Origin: Pyrocephalus nanus
Lineage: Eukaryota > Chordata > Aves > Passeriformes > Tyrannidae
Assembly (NCBI GenBank): GCA_038380795.1
Contig: CM076275.1
Location: 6,109,001-6,173,000 of the forward strand
Direction of reading: 5' to 3'
Length of the DNA: 64,000 bases
Part shown: one piece after another, positions 23,651 to 36,589 of the stretch
How the letters are laid out: each line of letters begins with the position of its first letter
Numbering within the stretch: the stretch's first letter is position 1
Notes under the pieces: model-generated
What the model was told of the DNA's origin: nothing
Database searches by the model: none
What the model saw: only the letters and a program-made list of their open reading frames with translations
Program-made: the position numbers and the translations under genes

Positions 23651-24768
23651 GGGGCAAAGTCTTTAAATGAACATGATACAAGAATGTTGGGTGATCCTGG
23701 AGCCACTGACACAGCAGGCAGATTGTGTGTTCAGGTTTGGATGATGCTGGTTACTTCTGACTGCTGCTTTCCCTCTCTAAGTCACGGCTGATCTCGGCTC
23801 AGCCAGAGCAGGCTTCCTTGGAGGCCTTAGCGCATTCCACAGGATTCCAGATTGTTCTGAAAATGCTTTCTAAGTGCTGTCTTAATTAAAGATTTCTTTA
23901 AGTCAGAATTAAGTTATTAAAATGTTCCAGGCATTTTCTAGAAGTCTGTGAAAGCTGACTGTACATTCTACATTCTTTTTAAGTTTGATCTGCTCCAAAG
24001 TAATATTGTGCTGCTTGTGGGTTACAGATAGGTTCAAATAAATAGATGAGTTTTGGGGCGTTTTTTTACAGTAGTTTGCCTTTATATGAAATGACACTGC
24101 CATTGAGTTATCCTTTAGGATTTTGCAATGGTGGTCTTTTAGCAGTAACGTAAAAAAGAATGTCGAGTGTTCCTGGGAGGGCACTTCCAAAACTCCTGGG
24201 TATGTCAGACTAGGTAATGCTGCGTTAAGGCAATAGACTGACAGCCATCTAAAAGGCTTTTGTTTTGTTTTGCAGAACCTGTGTTTGTTTCTAAAATACC
24301 GTGTGATCATACGTGACAGATTTTGTGCGTGGATTTAGCGCTGCTGTTGTGGGTTTGTAATTAGGCTTTGGGGTTTTAAGGGCACAGAGCAGCTGCGTGT
24401 ACTCTGTGGATCAAACTGAAAAGGCTGCCTATTGGAGGGAAGTGAATTTCTGTAACAGTGAAGCAGATTTCTTGACTTAAAAGATTCATAATGGAACTCT
24501 GGTTCTGCCTCCCCATGTTCTGCACAGATTATGTTTGTCCTTGCATTTTGCAGGTAGTTTGGAGAAGCTTCAGTAGAGTTGTCGCCTTTTCCTGGCAAGC
24601 ACAGTTAACTACTGCATGAAGATGATAATCAGCCTCCCCTTTACTCCACCAGCATTAGGAAACCTTGGCTGCTGGTTCCAAGATGAAGTCAGTGCACAGG
24701 TGTCTTTCTGAGCTTGCAGTTGGCTTTGGCATTTTGCTGCTCAGTTCTATAAAGTTGCAAAGGGTTTT

Positions 24769-24783
24769 AAAAAAAAAAAAAAA
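24769..24783. repeat. Homopolymer run, 15 A
   Basis: There are 15 consecutive A after GGGTTTT and before TTAAAAT. No element body was recognised next to it. Confidence 0.9.
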
Positions 24784-27700
24784 TTAAAATCAGAACCTTG
24801 TCAGTTTATGTTGCTTCTGCTGGGACGCACAAGCAGCTGTGGAGCAGCTGATCAAGTTGATGTTGGGATTCTGACTGGAAATTGGAAGAGTATGTCAAGT
24901 TAAAACTCATCCCGAAAACTAATGTGTGGTTATAGAGAGCACTCTTGTCATGTACATTATCCCAAAATCTTTTACAGTAAGTGAAATGTTAATTGTCTTC
25001 TATTTGCTGTGCAATCTTCTGGTTGTGTAATTATCTATCCTTATTAAAGCTTCTGCAGTGGGAATGGATGACTGTTTCCAGATTTGCTGTGCAATTACTG
25101 TCGAGTAACAGGAAAGCCTGCTGAGGGGTCACTCAGCAAAAGCATTACTGGGAAACTGCGCAGATGTGGAGCACTTAGAAGCTGAAGACAAATCCTGAAG
25201 TGTCTTTTGTGTTCTGAAAGAAAGATGGGAGGCAGTTCTTAGGAACTTTGCACTGAGATCAGAGGCTAAGCAGTGAAGGCAGTAAGTGAGTGCATTAATC
25301 CATGGGGCTGAGAAAAACCTTTCTTTCCTGAGATAACAAAGTTTGACAGGGCTGTTTATCTCCCTTAAGTTTCCCAGGAGGTATGAACACAAAATATGTT
25401 GTGCTCAGCCTCTTCTGTCACTGAACTAGGTAATTTCTTTGTAAAACATCTTACCTAAAGGGGTCAGGTTTTTAGCACAAGTCTTGCTCCTCTGTTCCTC
25501 TTCTGTTCTTGAAAGTGCTTTGCAGATTTGCCTGGTTTGTGAGAGGTGTTTCCTGCAGAGCAGCAGAGGTTACGAGAACCATTGGCGCTGCTCACATTTA
25601 AAAGACAAAGCAATATTACATCTCTAGTCCACAAAACAACATTAATGGGAAGATGCAGCTGGGGAAGTTTTACACAGGTTTTTGGACCACTTCACTGCAA
25701 TCTGAAGGACAAGTTAGGGGATTTCCATTTGATTCTCCCAGTGCTCTTGCTCAGGATCTGGCTGGTGGACTGTCCTTAGGGGCGTGGTAACTGCTCACAA
25801 GCCACAAAGCTGTGCTGAGCATTTCCTATTTGAGTTGATCGTTTGCCTGCCTGTAGCACAAGTTGTTTCAGTTGGCTTCAGCCTTTCCATTCAGGAATGC
25901 CTGTTTGGGCCATAGGAACTGCTAAAATAGCTATTTTTTCCAGAATATTTTGCAGGAGTTGTCTCTAAAGCCAAAACCACTGAAGGCTTTTTAATATGGC
26001 ACTTTGGAATGAGCTAATGCAAAGATAGGGAAAACATGCTGAACTGGTGGCAGTTGAGGGCTTGTATGGCAGCATTCCCTAAAGGAAGGGAGAGGCTTTC
26101 CAGAGGACCCTGTCAGTGGCTGGTTGTGTGCACAGAGGTGGAACTTTGTCCCTGTTGTGTTGCCTGAAGGGAGGCCAGAGCCCTGTAAGCCTCAGCTATA
26201 CCTGTGATGCAGGTTGCTCTGCTTTTCCAGCCTCAGTGTTTGTGTGCCTCATACCTGTCCTGATTTATGGAACTCAAGAACCTTTGGAGCAGGAAAATCC
26301 TATCACCTTTTCTGAATGGCTTTCATTCAGAGGGAATGGAAGACCTGGGTCAAAATTGAGTTTCTGGCTGATTTAAAATCCCTGCTCTCGTTCACTTTGT
26401 TTGAGACAGTAAGCCACTATTTATTTGAGGTGAAGTTTAAAACCCACAATGTAAATTACTTGGGAAGGAATGTCATTTCATGCTCCCATAATAGTGATAA
26501 CCTGGATAAAACAATTGTAGTAAATTTATTTCTGGGGGAGAAGCCAAGGGAGGTATTCTAACCATGGCACTTTTATGATAACTTCTGGAGCTTACTCCTC
26601 TTACCAGAAGGATTATGGATGTTTGACTGGTATAATCAAAACCTGCTGGACTTTGGGAATTTTAAGGGGTTGTTTTTTAAAGCATTTTTATACAAAACCC
26701 AAGAAGTCCAATTAGCAGAATTCAATTCATAGAAATTTAAAAATTAATGGTAAGTTACCTTATAAAATATAGATCACTTGAGACTAAACTAAGAGCAGAC
26801 ATATGGTTTTGATTTTTTTTTTTTTCCCCTTCAAACACTGGCACAGTGCTGAGGCCAGACAACTTTATTTTCCTGATGCATTATAACCAGCTGCAGATGT
26901 TTTAGATGTTATCGCTTCTAAATGGGCTCTGACAAATGTCTCCTGGAAGCCAGCAGCTCTAAATATTACATGCACTGTATTCCGAGGAAATGTTGAAAAT
27001 AAAGTTTTAGGAATTAAATGTTCAGTGTCTGAATCAAGAAAATTTACTTCGTCTTTCTCGGGGGATTTGCTGGCTGAAAACATTCTTTCCTGAGACAGGC
27101 ACAGATGTTAGTCAAGACACACATGGAGACTGGAACCACTATTGCCACAGATGGTCTTGCCCGGTGTGTTATTTACTGGCCTTCTATTGCTAATACTGGA
27201 AGGTGGACACTTGAAAAGGTACTTCAGCATTTAACTAAATGCTGACCTGAAATTTGTCACAAGTGTGCAACTATTCAGCATTAAGGGCAGGGGGGAAATT
27301 GAAGTATGTATTAGAATATGAGGAAACATTGTGGGTTTGGCATCAGTGACCATGGCAGGGCCCTCTGCTACAGAAACTTTTGTGATATTTCAGTTACGCT
27401 CCTAAGGAGTAAAGTAAATTGTTTTAAGTAAAGATTTTTTTTTTTTGATTTTTGTCTCTGCTGCATAGCTGTGAATCCTTTGAATCACCCAGAAGGACAT
27501 CTTCACATATATATGGGATACAAAAGGTTTCTTGCATGACAAACGTGTGGCTTTTGGGGGCAGGGAGGAGAGTGACTATATGATTATTGACATGGGAGTT
27601 GCATCAGATGTCCTTGACTTCCAAAATTCAGACAGCTTGATTCATCACTGCATAAACCATTCACTCATTTTTCCATACCCTGAGAGAGAGTGGGAAAGTA

Positions 27701-29555
27701 TCTGTGCTTGGCTGTAGACACCTCATTAACATTTGATTCTGTATGCAGCACTGTGAGTTTTCAGTCTGGTCCATGCAGGAGGAGAGGAAGGAGGTGTCCT
27801 GAGGGGACAGGCTCAAAACTGGGTAGTAAAAATACCCCTTTTGGCAGGGATGTGCCAAACAGGCTCTACATCTGATCAAGCTTGTTTATAAGTTAGCAGT
27901 TCATCAACTAACGGTGGTCCTAATAGTTTGAAATTGTTGGGAGTTTTACCAAAAATCTTAGCAGTGTTTCAAAGGACGATGGGGATTGCTGAAGTGTTTT
28001 GTCAGTAACTTCTTTTCTGCAGGGACTGCTTTGGTAAAAAAGCATTTCAGAACAAGGTACCTTTGTAAATATAACAGGTTAATGATGCGTCCAGTTTGTG
28101 CCACACAGGGTAACCAAAGCGAATCTCCTTGCCTGTCTCTGTTAACCCTAAAGAGCCTTGCTCCAGCTTTGGTCCGGTTTAAATATAAGCCAGCTTGTGC
28201 TCACTGGAATCCCTAGAGTCTGCCTGGCACTGGGGAGCAATTCCAAGAGCAGATTAGGGATGGCAAGCATCAATGGGTAACTGCTTGAGCAGGGACCTGC
28301 AGGCTTTGCTTGGAGGGCCGTGGCACGGTGCCCTGCAGCGGGGGAGCCGAGCCGAGCAAATGCAAGTCTAATGATTTGGATTTTGCTACTTCACACCAGT
28401 GTTTAAAAGTGCTTAGGGTATAATCCTCGCAGCAAATCTCTCCTTGCTCGGAGATGGCGGACATTCGCTGCTGCACACTGATTTTTAAGTACCAACTGGT
28501 TACACTGAATTCTTGTGCAGCTGAACAAAGGCTCTCACTGATGCCTGGCAAAAAGAGGAGAAGTTTTCATGTTTGATTCTGTTTGTACAGGAGCATGAAG
28601 TGGGTCTTTGTACAGGCGTGCTGTAACAAATGAAACATTCAGAGATTTGGTTTGATACTTGCCAGTTGTGCAGTGACTCTGGGAAATGTATATATCAAAT
28701 ATTGGGCAGGGAAGGGGAATGCTCCTGAGTTTCTGTAGAGCTGCTGGTTGCATGTGCTTAGATGGACGTGTTTTCTTGGCCCATGAATAATTACTGAGAA
28801 AGTTTACATTGAAGGTTGATGTTCATATTATGAATCTTTTCTTAGTGGTTGTCACCTGAGCCTCAAAGAAGATGCTTTACCCCAGTCACCCAGCCACTGT
28901 CTGTAGAGCTTGCTCTGGTTTCTTGACATGATTTCATCAGAAAAAAAAATCTCAAAGATATTATGTGCCCCTCGGCTGCTGCTGTCTGAATGTACTCATG
29001 CTCAGAGGTCTCTTCTCTGTAGTGTGTGTGGAGCCTGAAGTCCTCACATTTCTGATTAAAAGAGAAGCCACAGTTCATTTTCTGGAACATCAATCAAAAG
29101 CATGCAGTATTTTTATGCAGCACTCACAAGATTGATCTGAATACTTTGAAATCCGTGGAAGCAATGAACTTTGGCTTGCATCAGCTTAAGGAAAAGAAAA
29201 TGATCCTACCTTTGATGGAAACTAGCAGAAAGTTGGCTTCTATTTAACTTGAAAGAATTTGGGATGGTTTCTGATCCCTGTGGTCTAAATAGAACTTGTT
29301 TAGAACAACTACTCATTTTTTAAAATGCTTTTAAAGGATTTTTGGAGGTTCAAGTATTTGATTTTCCCATGTCTCCACTCTGTACTACAGTTTCTTCATA
29401 CTTTCCCCTCTTGGATGAAGCATTCAGGTTACTGCAGTGAGAGCTGCTGTGTAAAGTGTTCCAGCAGGTCAGAAGAGTTCTTATAGAGGATGGAGGATTA
29501 AGTGATGAAGGCTTTTATAACTACATGAGCATTGGGTTGTTTTTGGGTTGGTTTT

Positions 29556-29572
29556 TTGTTGTTGTTGTTGTT
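29556..29572. repeat. (TTG)n microsatellite
   Basis: Five TTG units plus a partial sixth lie inside a T/G-rich stretch that starts near 29,534. It is a simple trinucleotide repeat in intron 1. Confidence 0.85.
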
Positions 29573-31300
29573 CTCATGCAGTGATCTTCCTGAAGCTTGT
29601 AAAGAAGATTACTTAAATAGGATGGTGTTATTGTGGAGTTGTTGTTTATTTGGGATCCTCTTTGGCTGTCACTGAGATTAAAATGTTAACATGGGCTTGA
29701 TGCAGTTCTGAAAACTAAAACAAGTGCCTGTTTAAATTTTTATATTGGGAAGGTGGTTTAAATTGCAACAACTAATTATTAAAATAGGTGTACTAAGCAG
29801 TCAAAAATGTGTGGAATTTCCCACCCACTAGTAAATATTTATTTATTCCTTGAAGGCTGGCACTGAGTTTTCCATTCTGCTTTTACAGAAGCAACTTTCT
29901 GCTTTAGAAGGTTTTTAACCTCTTTGCTTTGATAAGCCTGAAAGTTAGGGGGAAGTGGAGATGGATACATATTCATGTATGACAGAGTATGAAAGTTTGA
30001 ATTTAAGTTTGAAAGTGGCAGAGATGGCAGGAAGAATAGTAAATTAATTGCCTGGATATGCTCTGCTGCCTGGCAAATAACGACCCAGTAACCAGGGTGT
30101 GTTAAGGAGGGCTTTGATAGGGGTTGTCTCAGTAACAGAGGTGATTTGATAGCCCCCATTTTCCAGCCTACTTTCCCCTCCATTGTGCTGGTACAGTCCT
30201 GTATGGGGACTCACTGTAAACTGGATCCATGAGAGGAGCTGGATTTGAGACAAGAAAAAAAGCCTGTTAACAGAGCTCTGCTTCCAAAGATGATGAGTTC
30301 AGAATAGTGGCATAATTCAGCAAACTTGTTTTTGCTGAGCTGTGTAGAGCAAAAAGGCTGTTGGACTTACCTCTTCAAAGAAGTTGCAAGGATTTACTTC
30401 AGACCATGGACAAAAGTGTCAGGATTTATCAGTCTAAGATTAGCTTTACTTGAAAGTGCACAGCAGCCTTTTGTTCTGTTATGCGAATTGGAAAATAATT
30501 CCAATAAATTGCATGTATTAAGAATCTTATATTTTACTTTTTGGCAAGATTGACATCTCCTCATTACAGAAAGTGTTATGGTCCTTCCTCCTCTTAATGT
30601 AATTTGTGAAAATCCAGTCCTACATAGGCTCTTCTGAGCAGCTGTCCCAAATGGGATTACTAAAACATTGACATTTATCTGAGCTTTTTACTTTTATAAT
30701 TTATAATAGCCAACTGCTCTGGCTTATGCTTTTTGGGATGGTGAACTTGTCTTGCCTTTTTGCACGGTGGTAAATTTATGGAAATACATAAATATTTCCT
30801 AATCTGGGAGCATCATATGGACACTTAAATCTTGAAGCCTCTTTGCTTACTTCAAGTTTCCAGAGATGTTCTTAGAAATAAAAAAGACTAGTTCACTTCA
30901 TGTGTGGTCCCTAGAGTATTTTATAACATGAGGAACGGGAAAATAGGTCTAGTTGAAGTAATCTGTGAAGGGATACTGAGAGAAGTAAAATCATGAGGAG
31001 GGGTGGAAGTATTTCATTGCTCTGTATGCATGGTGAATTTAGATGCATCTGAAAGACCACTCTGGTTGGCAACTTGCTGTGAAATACCAAGACTGACTTT
31101 TAGTATGTGTTAGACATGAATTATGAAGTCATCTGAGTCTGTATTCAGTGTGCATCTCTTAATAGCATAAAATTATTCAAAGTTGAGTTGTTTCCATGCA
31201 TTAAATATCTGGCATGTTTATGATTCTCTTGCCTTTCTAGCAAAGGTGGTAACTTCCACATCTAGCATTTTGCTTGCATTTTCAGAATGCAGTTGCTTTT

Positions 31301-31320
31301 ATATATATATATATATATAT
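31301..31320. repeat. (AT)10 microsatellite
   Basis: Ten uninterrupted AT units lie in intron 1, with T-rich flank on the left and GTATCC on the right. The length is likely to be polymorphic. Confidence 0.92.
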
Positions 31321-34300
31321 GTATCCTTAAAATATGTAGCTTGTCTCCATGGTCTTGCATGTGCTGACACCGAAAACTAGAACTGTATGTATTTAATGGA
31401 TTTAGTTTGGGGATTCAGGCTGATGTTCTTGGGTAATGTTCCATGATCTCATAGGCAGAGTTTGCTCACAGGGTTAGGTGTGGCTGACTGTGGTTTGGGC
31501 TAAGTAATCTGCCTGGTTATTACTACTAGTTCTGGTAAACAGTGTGGTGCTTTTTTTTGCTGAAGGTTGACAACCAGCCTTCCTCTTGTGGTTGCACTTT
31601 TACTTAAAAGGCCATCTTCCCTACCACAGCCTGTCTCTGCCATGAATCCTTTCCCTGGGAGTAGCACTGCAGAGATGATGTTTTCCACGAGAGGTTAGTT
31701 GATTAAATGCTATGACAAATTATTACAGCTACTTGAAAGCGGTTGCTGCTGTCTTTAATTTCACAGTGTCAAGTTACTCTGTCTTAAGTAAGTGCCACAA
31801 CTCTCCAGCTGCCTTTTGTAGAGGTCATTGTATGTGGCTCACCTGCAAACATGTCCTCTCATTTGGAGGGGAGAACAGATGTTTCTGCCTCTGAAAGATG
31901 CTCCAGGCACTTGCTGCAGGAGATGGTCAGCAGGCTGTCAGAAGCAATCTTTATGGGCAGGCTGGTCTTTCACAAGGAGATGTGTTTACAGAGCATGAAA
32001 TGAACATTTTTGCACAGAGGCAAATAATTGCTTACAACGGAGACTTTAGTAGCAGATTTGAAGCTTGAATGGTTATTAGTAAGGTCAGCTGGAGCACACA
32101 CGATGTCCATCTCCTGAGCAAAGTCATTCAGAACTTTTTCAGCTGTTCATTTATGCTGAAAGGTTTTAAGATGTTGTAATGTTCATGCCTTGGGCTTGTC
32201 ACTTTTGATGAAAACTTGTGTTGGCTGTGTTGCTACATCTGCATTTCATAGGGTTCCTTCAAAATTATTCTTGAATGGAAAATTATTTCTTGACTTGCAG
32301 AAGGAGAGGCTGAAACCCCCATGCCCAGTCTTGAATTATTATCTAGTAGTACTCTAGCATTGGCAGGGTTTTTAAGAGACTTTATCTGAAGTGTGTGAAA
32401 CAGGCTGTTGTCACAAGCAAAAGAAATCTCTGTGAAAGCTTTTTGTGGTCAGGAGATGGGTCAGGAGTTGCCTCAGGAGGGGCAACAGGTCTTGGGTAGT
32501 GTTGGCTGTCTTGAGATGCTCCAGTTAATGCTCTCACTCATCAGGTCAGGGCTCTTTCTTGAGCAGTGATAAAAAATTGTTTCCAAAGAATGGCTATTGG
32601 CAAAATTAATCAGATTGATTCTTCACTTATGACACAGATCAAGACTTGAACTTCAGTCTTCTATGGTAATAAGACCAGTTCATCATCACTAATTGCATCT
32701 CTTCCTTCCCGGCAGTTTCTTCAGCCTCCTCACTCCTTCAAGGTGACTTCCTCGCTCAACAGATGTGTGTGTCTGACAGAGCGTTTAAAAACCACAAAGC
32801 TTGAAGCAGATGAACTTCTTGTAAAAGCAATTCTGTTTGATTGCAATTAGCCACGTCACAGAACTCAGTAAGTCTGACTGACGTTAACTGTGAGTGCTGT
32901 CAAACGTCAGAGTCCTCTCTGCACACCACAGTCGCAACCGGGGCTTGAGGCTCGGAGTGCTCTGTGTTCAAAACATCTGTGCTGCTTCAGGGAGGGAAAA
33001 AAATTATCAGCACCACAAGGGCCATTCTGAAAACTTCTTAAAAATGCTGCGTGTTGCACCCATGGTCTTCCCATTCCTTTTTTTGTAGGGCAGTGGGCCT
33101 TCTCACTTCGTTCACATTGTGCTGAACAGCCTCAACCAAAACCACTTTCAGGAGAGTTGTCCTTGTCTGTGATGAAAGCCAGGGAGTGTGGCCCTTACAA
33201 GGAATATCCAAGCATTGCCAGAACAATTGTCCTTGAGTTCTGGGAACTCACAAAATCTAGGATACAGATCGTGTCTCACTCCCTGCTCCCATTAAAAGGA
33301 GGTTTTAAAATAGTTTATGCTACTTCTGTACAAGACTGAACAGAGATTCACCTTCAGAATTCCTCCAAACGAGTGCAGTGGAGCTCAGTGTTCTGCACAC
33401 TGTGTGAGCTGAGCAGCAGCACCGTTTTGCCAGCCCTGTTTTTGCCACGAGGTGTTACACCATAAATTTTCAGAGGACACGAGAGAGATTGTACATACAA
33501 TGAATTACTCAGACACTCTGTAACACGACCTGCTAATAGCCTACCCTCTTTGAAATAGTCCCAGCAGCGTGAACTTAATTCTTTTTTTCCCAGTTTAATG
33601 AGACTTGGTAGAACAAACACCTAAGCAAATCTGGGAAGATTGTATCAGTCATTCTCTGCTGCATCTCATGTATAACCATGCGTTTTATTTCTTTATTGAT
33701 TTTTTTTCTTTCTCTGTCGATGCTTAAGCACTATTCTTTCAATATGGAGTAAAACTCATAAAAATACTGGGTATCACATGTTCAAGTCAAATTTGGTACT
33801 TCTTTATTCTAGTATGAGAAGCTACAAAAACTGTTTCAGAGAATGCCCTGCTGTACAGCAATTTTTCTCAGTCCCATGGAGCTTCATTATAGCGAGGTCA
33901 GACGATGTGCTGTAGAGAAGAGAATTTATATTTTATCATAGGACTAACTGCTATGCTCTTGTAATGACCCTGAAGGACAGTAAATGCTCTAAATAATTCA
34001 GCTTCTTTGGAGTATAATTCTACTGTGCTATTGGAGCTAGAATAGATCTAGGAAAGTCAAAAATATTGTGGTATATTTTAATGTGATGCCTAAGGGATGC
34101 TCATGACAGTGCTTTGCCTGCCACAGCCCTGTGCAGAAAGTGGATGGTGAAGATTTCTGAAATTCAGTGTTTTTGGTGTACTCTCAAGGGAAAGGACCTC
34201 CCTTAAGATCCTTATGGTGAAATGAGACTCATCAAAGTCTAATTGCCTCTTGGCCCAAGATGGACTATATTAATTTCTCATGTAGTTGAAAAGCCTCTTC

Positions 34301-36566
34301 CATAATTTCATGTGCTGTAATTTTAATGTCATGTCTTTCCATTTTCTTCTTTGCAGCAGTGTGGAAAAGCATGGAAACTATTTGTAATACTTGCCCTTCC
34401 TTTCTGCCCAGTCATCTCTGCCCTTGTCTGCACCCGTTATTTTGCATTTTTCTGTGTGTTGTTTCTGTAAATATCTCATGATGAAACTTGCTTTTTTCAA
34501 ACAGTACGACACAGATTCATGCGGTCATGATGACAGAACAGCTGCTGAACAGCTGCATAAAAAAATCATTGAAATCTTGCATTTGCACAGTTAATGCCTT
34601 CTTTACTTAGCCTTTGAATTGCATCCCAAATTTTTGATGCTTTTTTTTGTGGTCAGGACCACTTTTGAATTTTAATCCCGTTCTCCAGTTAGCAACATCA
34701 GCAGATTTAACAAGCCTGCTTTCCATTCCAGTATTGAAATCGATAGATAATTTTACGGGGTCTAGGAAGATTCTGGCAAAGATCATTTTGACACATGACC
34801 TGAATGTTTGCATCGGAATGTGTAAGTTTTGATTAGATTTGGGTGAATTCTGATTTGATTATTAACAATAACGAGGCTCAGTATGCTCAGTTTTACATCC
34901 CTGAGTGATGCATCTCTTTTCTCTCCTGTCAGCCCACTTGTTACTTGTCCCAGAAAGAAGCTGCTTGTTTCTTCATTTTTAATCCTGACACTGCTGTTAG
35001 TAGCTGTTTGTCACTTTTAAGGAGACATCCAAAAGTGATTTGTCACCTTTTAGACATGTACAATGTTTTAGTATCTGCATCCGCAGCCCTGCCTCTTCCT
35101 CGATTCCCCAGAAGTGTTCATTATCTTTCAGTTATTGGAAATATCATCTGCCTTCCACAGGTGCCCTGACACTGCCAACCAGCTTCTTCCCAGGCCCAGC
35201 CAATTTATTTTTCCAGTTTCTGTTTTTCCCTTACTGCACCTGAACCAGGCTCGGTGTGTGCTCTGGCTGTGCTGGCACCTGGAGCAATCTGGAAGTTTCT
35301 TGCCCCATTACAGTTTGCAGCTCCCATGTGAAGTGGTGATCCTATAGGAGGGACTAAAGTACCTACACAGGGTCTAGCCTCTAGATTCAGCATTCCAGTG
35401 TGGATTACTTCATCCTTCCCTTGCCTTGGGTCATCCTCATCTCACCCCAGGGCAGAGGTGTAGGCAATGAAGAGCCTTGGATGGCTTAAAGATACATGAT
35501 GTTCACAATTTCATGCTGTATTTCAAAGAAGTAGAGGGAGATCTTGTGAGCAGCTTGCTTGGTAGAGGAGTATTAAACCCGGGAAGTGTGATCAGATGGC
35601 ACATGCAGTGCACAGGAGTGCTGCAGGGAGTTCTGCCAGGGCTTTCCTTGTGGGGACAGGGTGGCAGACACTCTTGTTGGGTGTGTGTACTTGGCACTTG
35701 AGCTTTTAACTGCTAAGAACATTACTGAAATGCAAGTTATTTTTAAGGTGCCCAGAACTTTCCATGGGATAACCTTCCCCACATGGTTCATGGTGGGCTT
35801 TTAGTGTGATGTGTGTGTTTTCTGAGTCATCTTTGCCAACCCATGAACAGCAGCTTAGTTTCCTAGAAGTTGAAGACTGAATTTGGGTTTTTTGTGCTCA
35901 GCTTTTTGTTCACAGTGGAGTAATCCAGCTTGTCCTTGGTCTCAAGGAGCAGTTCGTGCTTCCTGATGAGGAGAACTGCTTACAGGAGCACGGTGGCAGT
36001 ACGAGAGTCTGTGTTCACTGTGGTGAACAGCAGGACAGCTCCTCAGCACCCTGTCTGCTGCCTCTGCATGAGGGAAATCCGTGAATCCAGACAAAGCACA
36101 AGGACATCAGATGAACTGACAACATAAACGGGGGGGAATTGCTGGTAGCACGAATCAGATTTTTTTGAGTAACTGGGGTAACAGCAGCAACTCTGATAGT
36201 GTGGTACACCTGGTGTAGATCTGTGCATTTGCTGGGTGCAACATGTTACCTGTCTGAGCAGCAGTTAGGTAACTTTTTGAGAAGAAGTGGCGGGTTAAGT
36301 GTTGCTTTTTGGTGCTGATGTTTTCAGTTTAACATAATGCTGTCAAGAAGCATTAAGTTTGGCAGGAAGTCGGTAAGGAATTTACTTCAAAATCTTTAGA
36401 AGAGCTTAAAAGGAAAGTAGTGTTATTCTGTTGCTGAAAACCAGAAAATTGTGGTTTTGCTGCATTGCTGCTAAGAAAAAGCTGTGCTGAGACTGATGCT
36501 ATCAGTGTGAATCAGGCAGCAAACCTGTTTTGGAGCACCACCTGAAGTAACAGTTAATGTTTATTG

Positions 36567-36589
36567 AAAAAAAATTTTTTTTTTTTTTT
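36567..36589. repeat. A8T15 tract
   Basis: Eight A are followed directly by fifteen T. The sequence is partly self-complementary (eight A with eight of the T) and intrinsically bent or stiff DNA. It lies in intron 1 with no associated gene. Confidence 0.9.

Noticed and set aside
34607..34830. A possible ancient LINE-derived segment with a faint resemblance to internal CR1-like text
   Set aside because: The resemblance is too weak to support by eye. A sensitive repeat search would be needed to call it.
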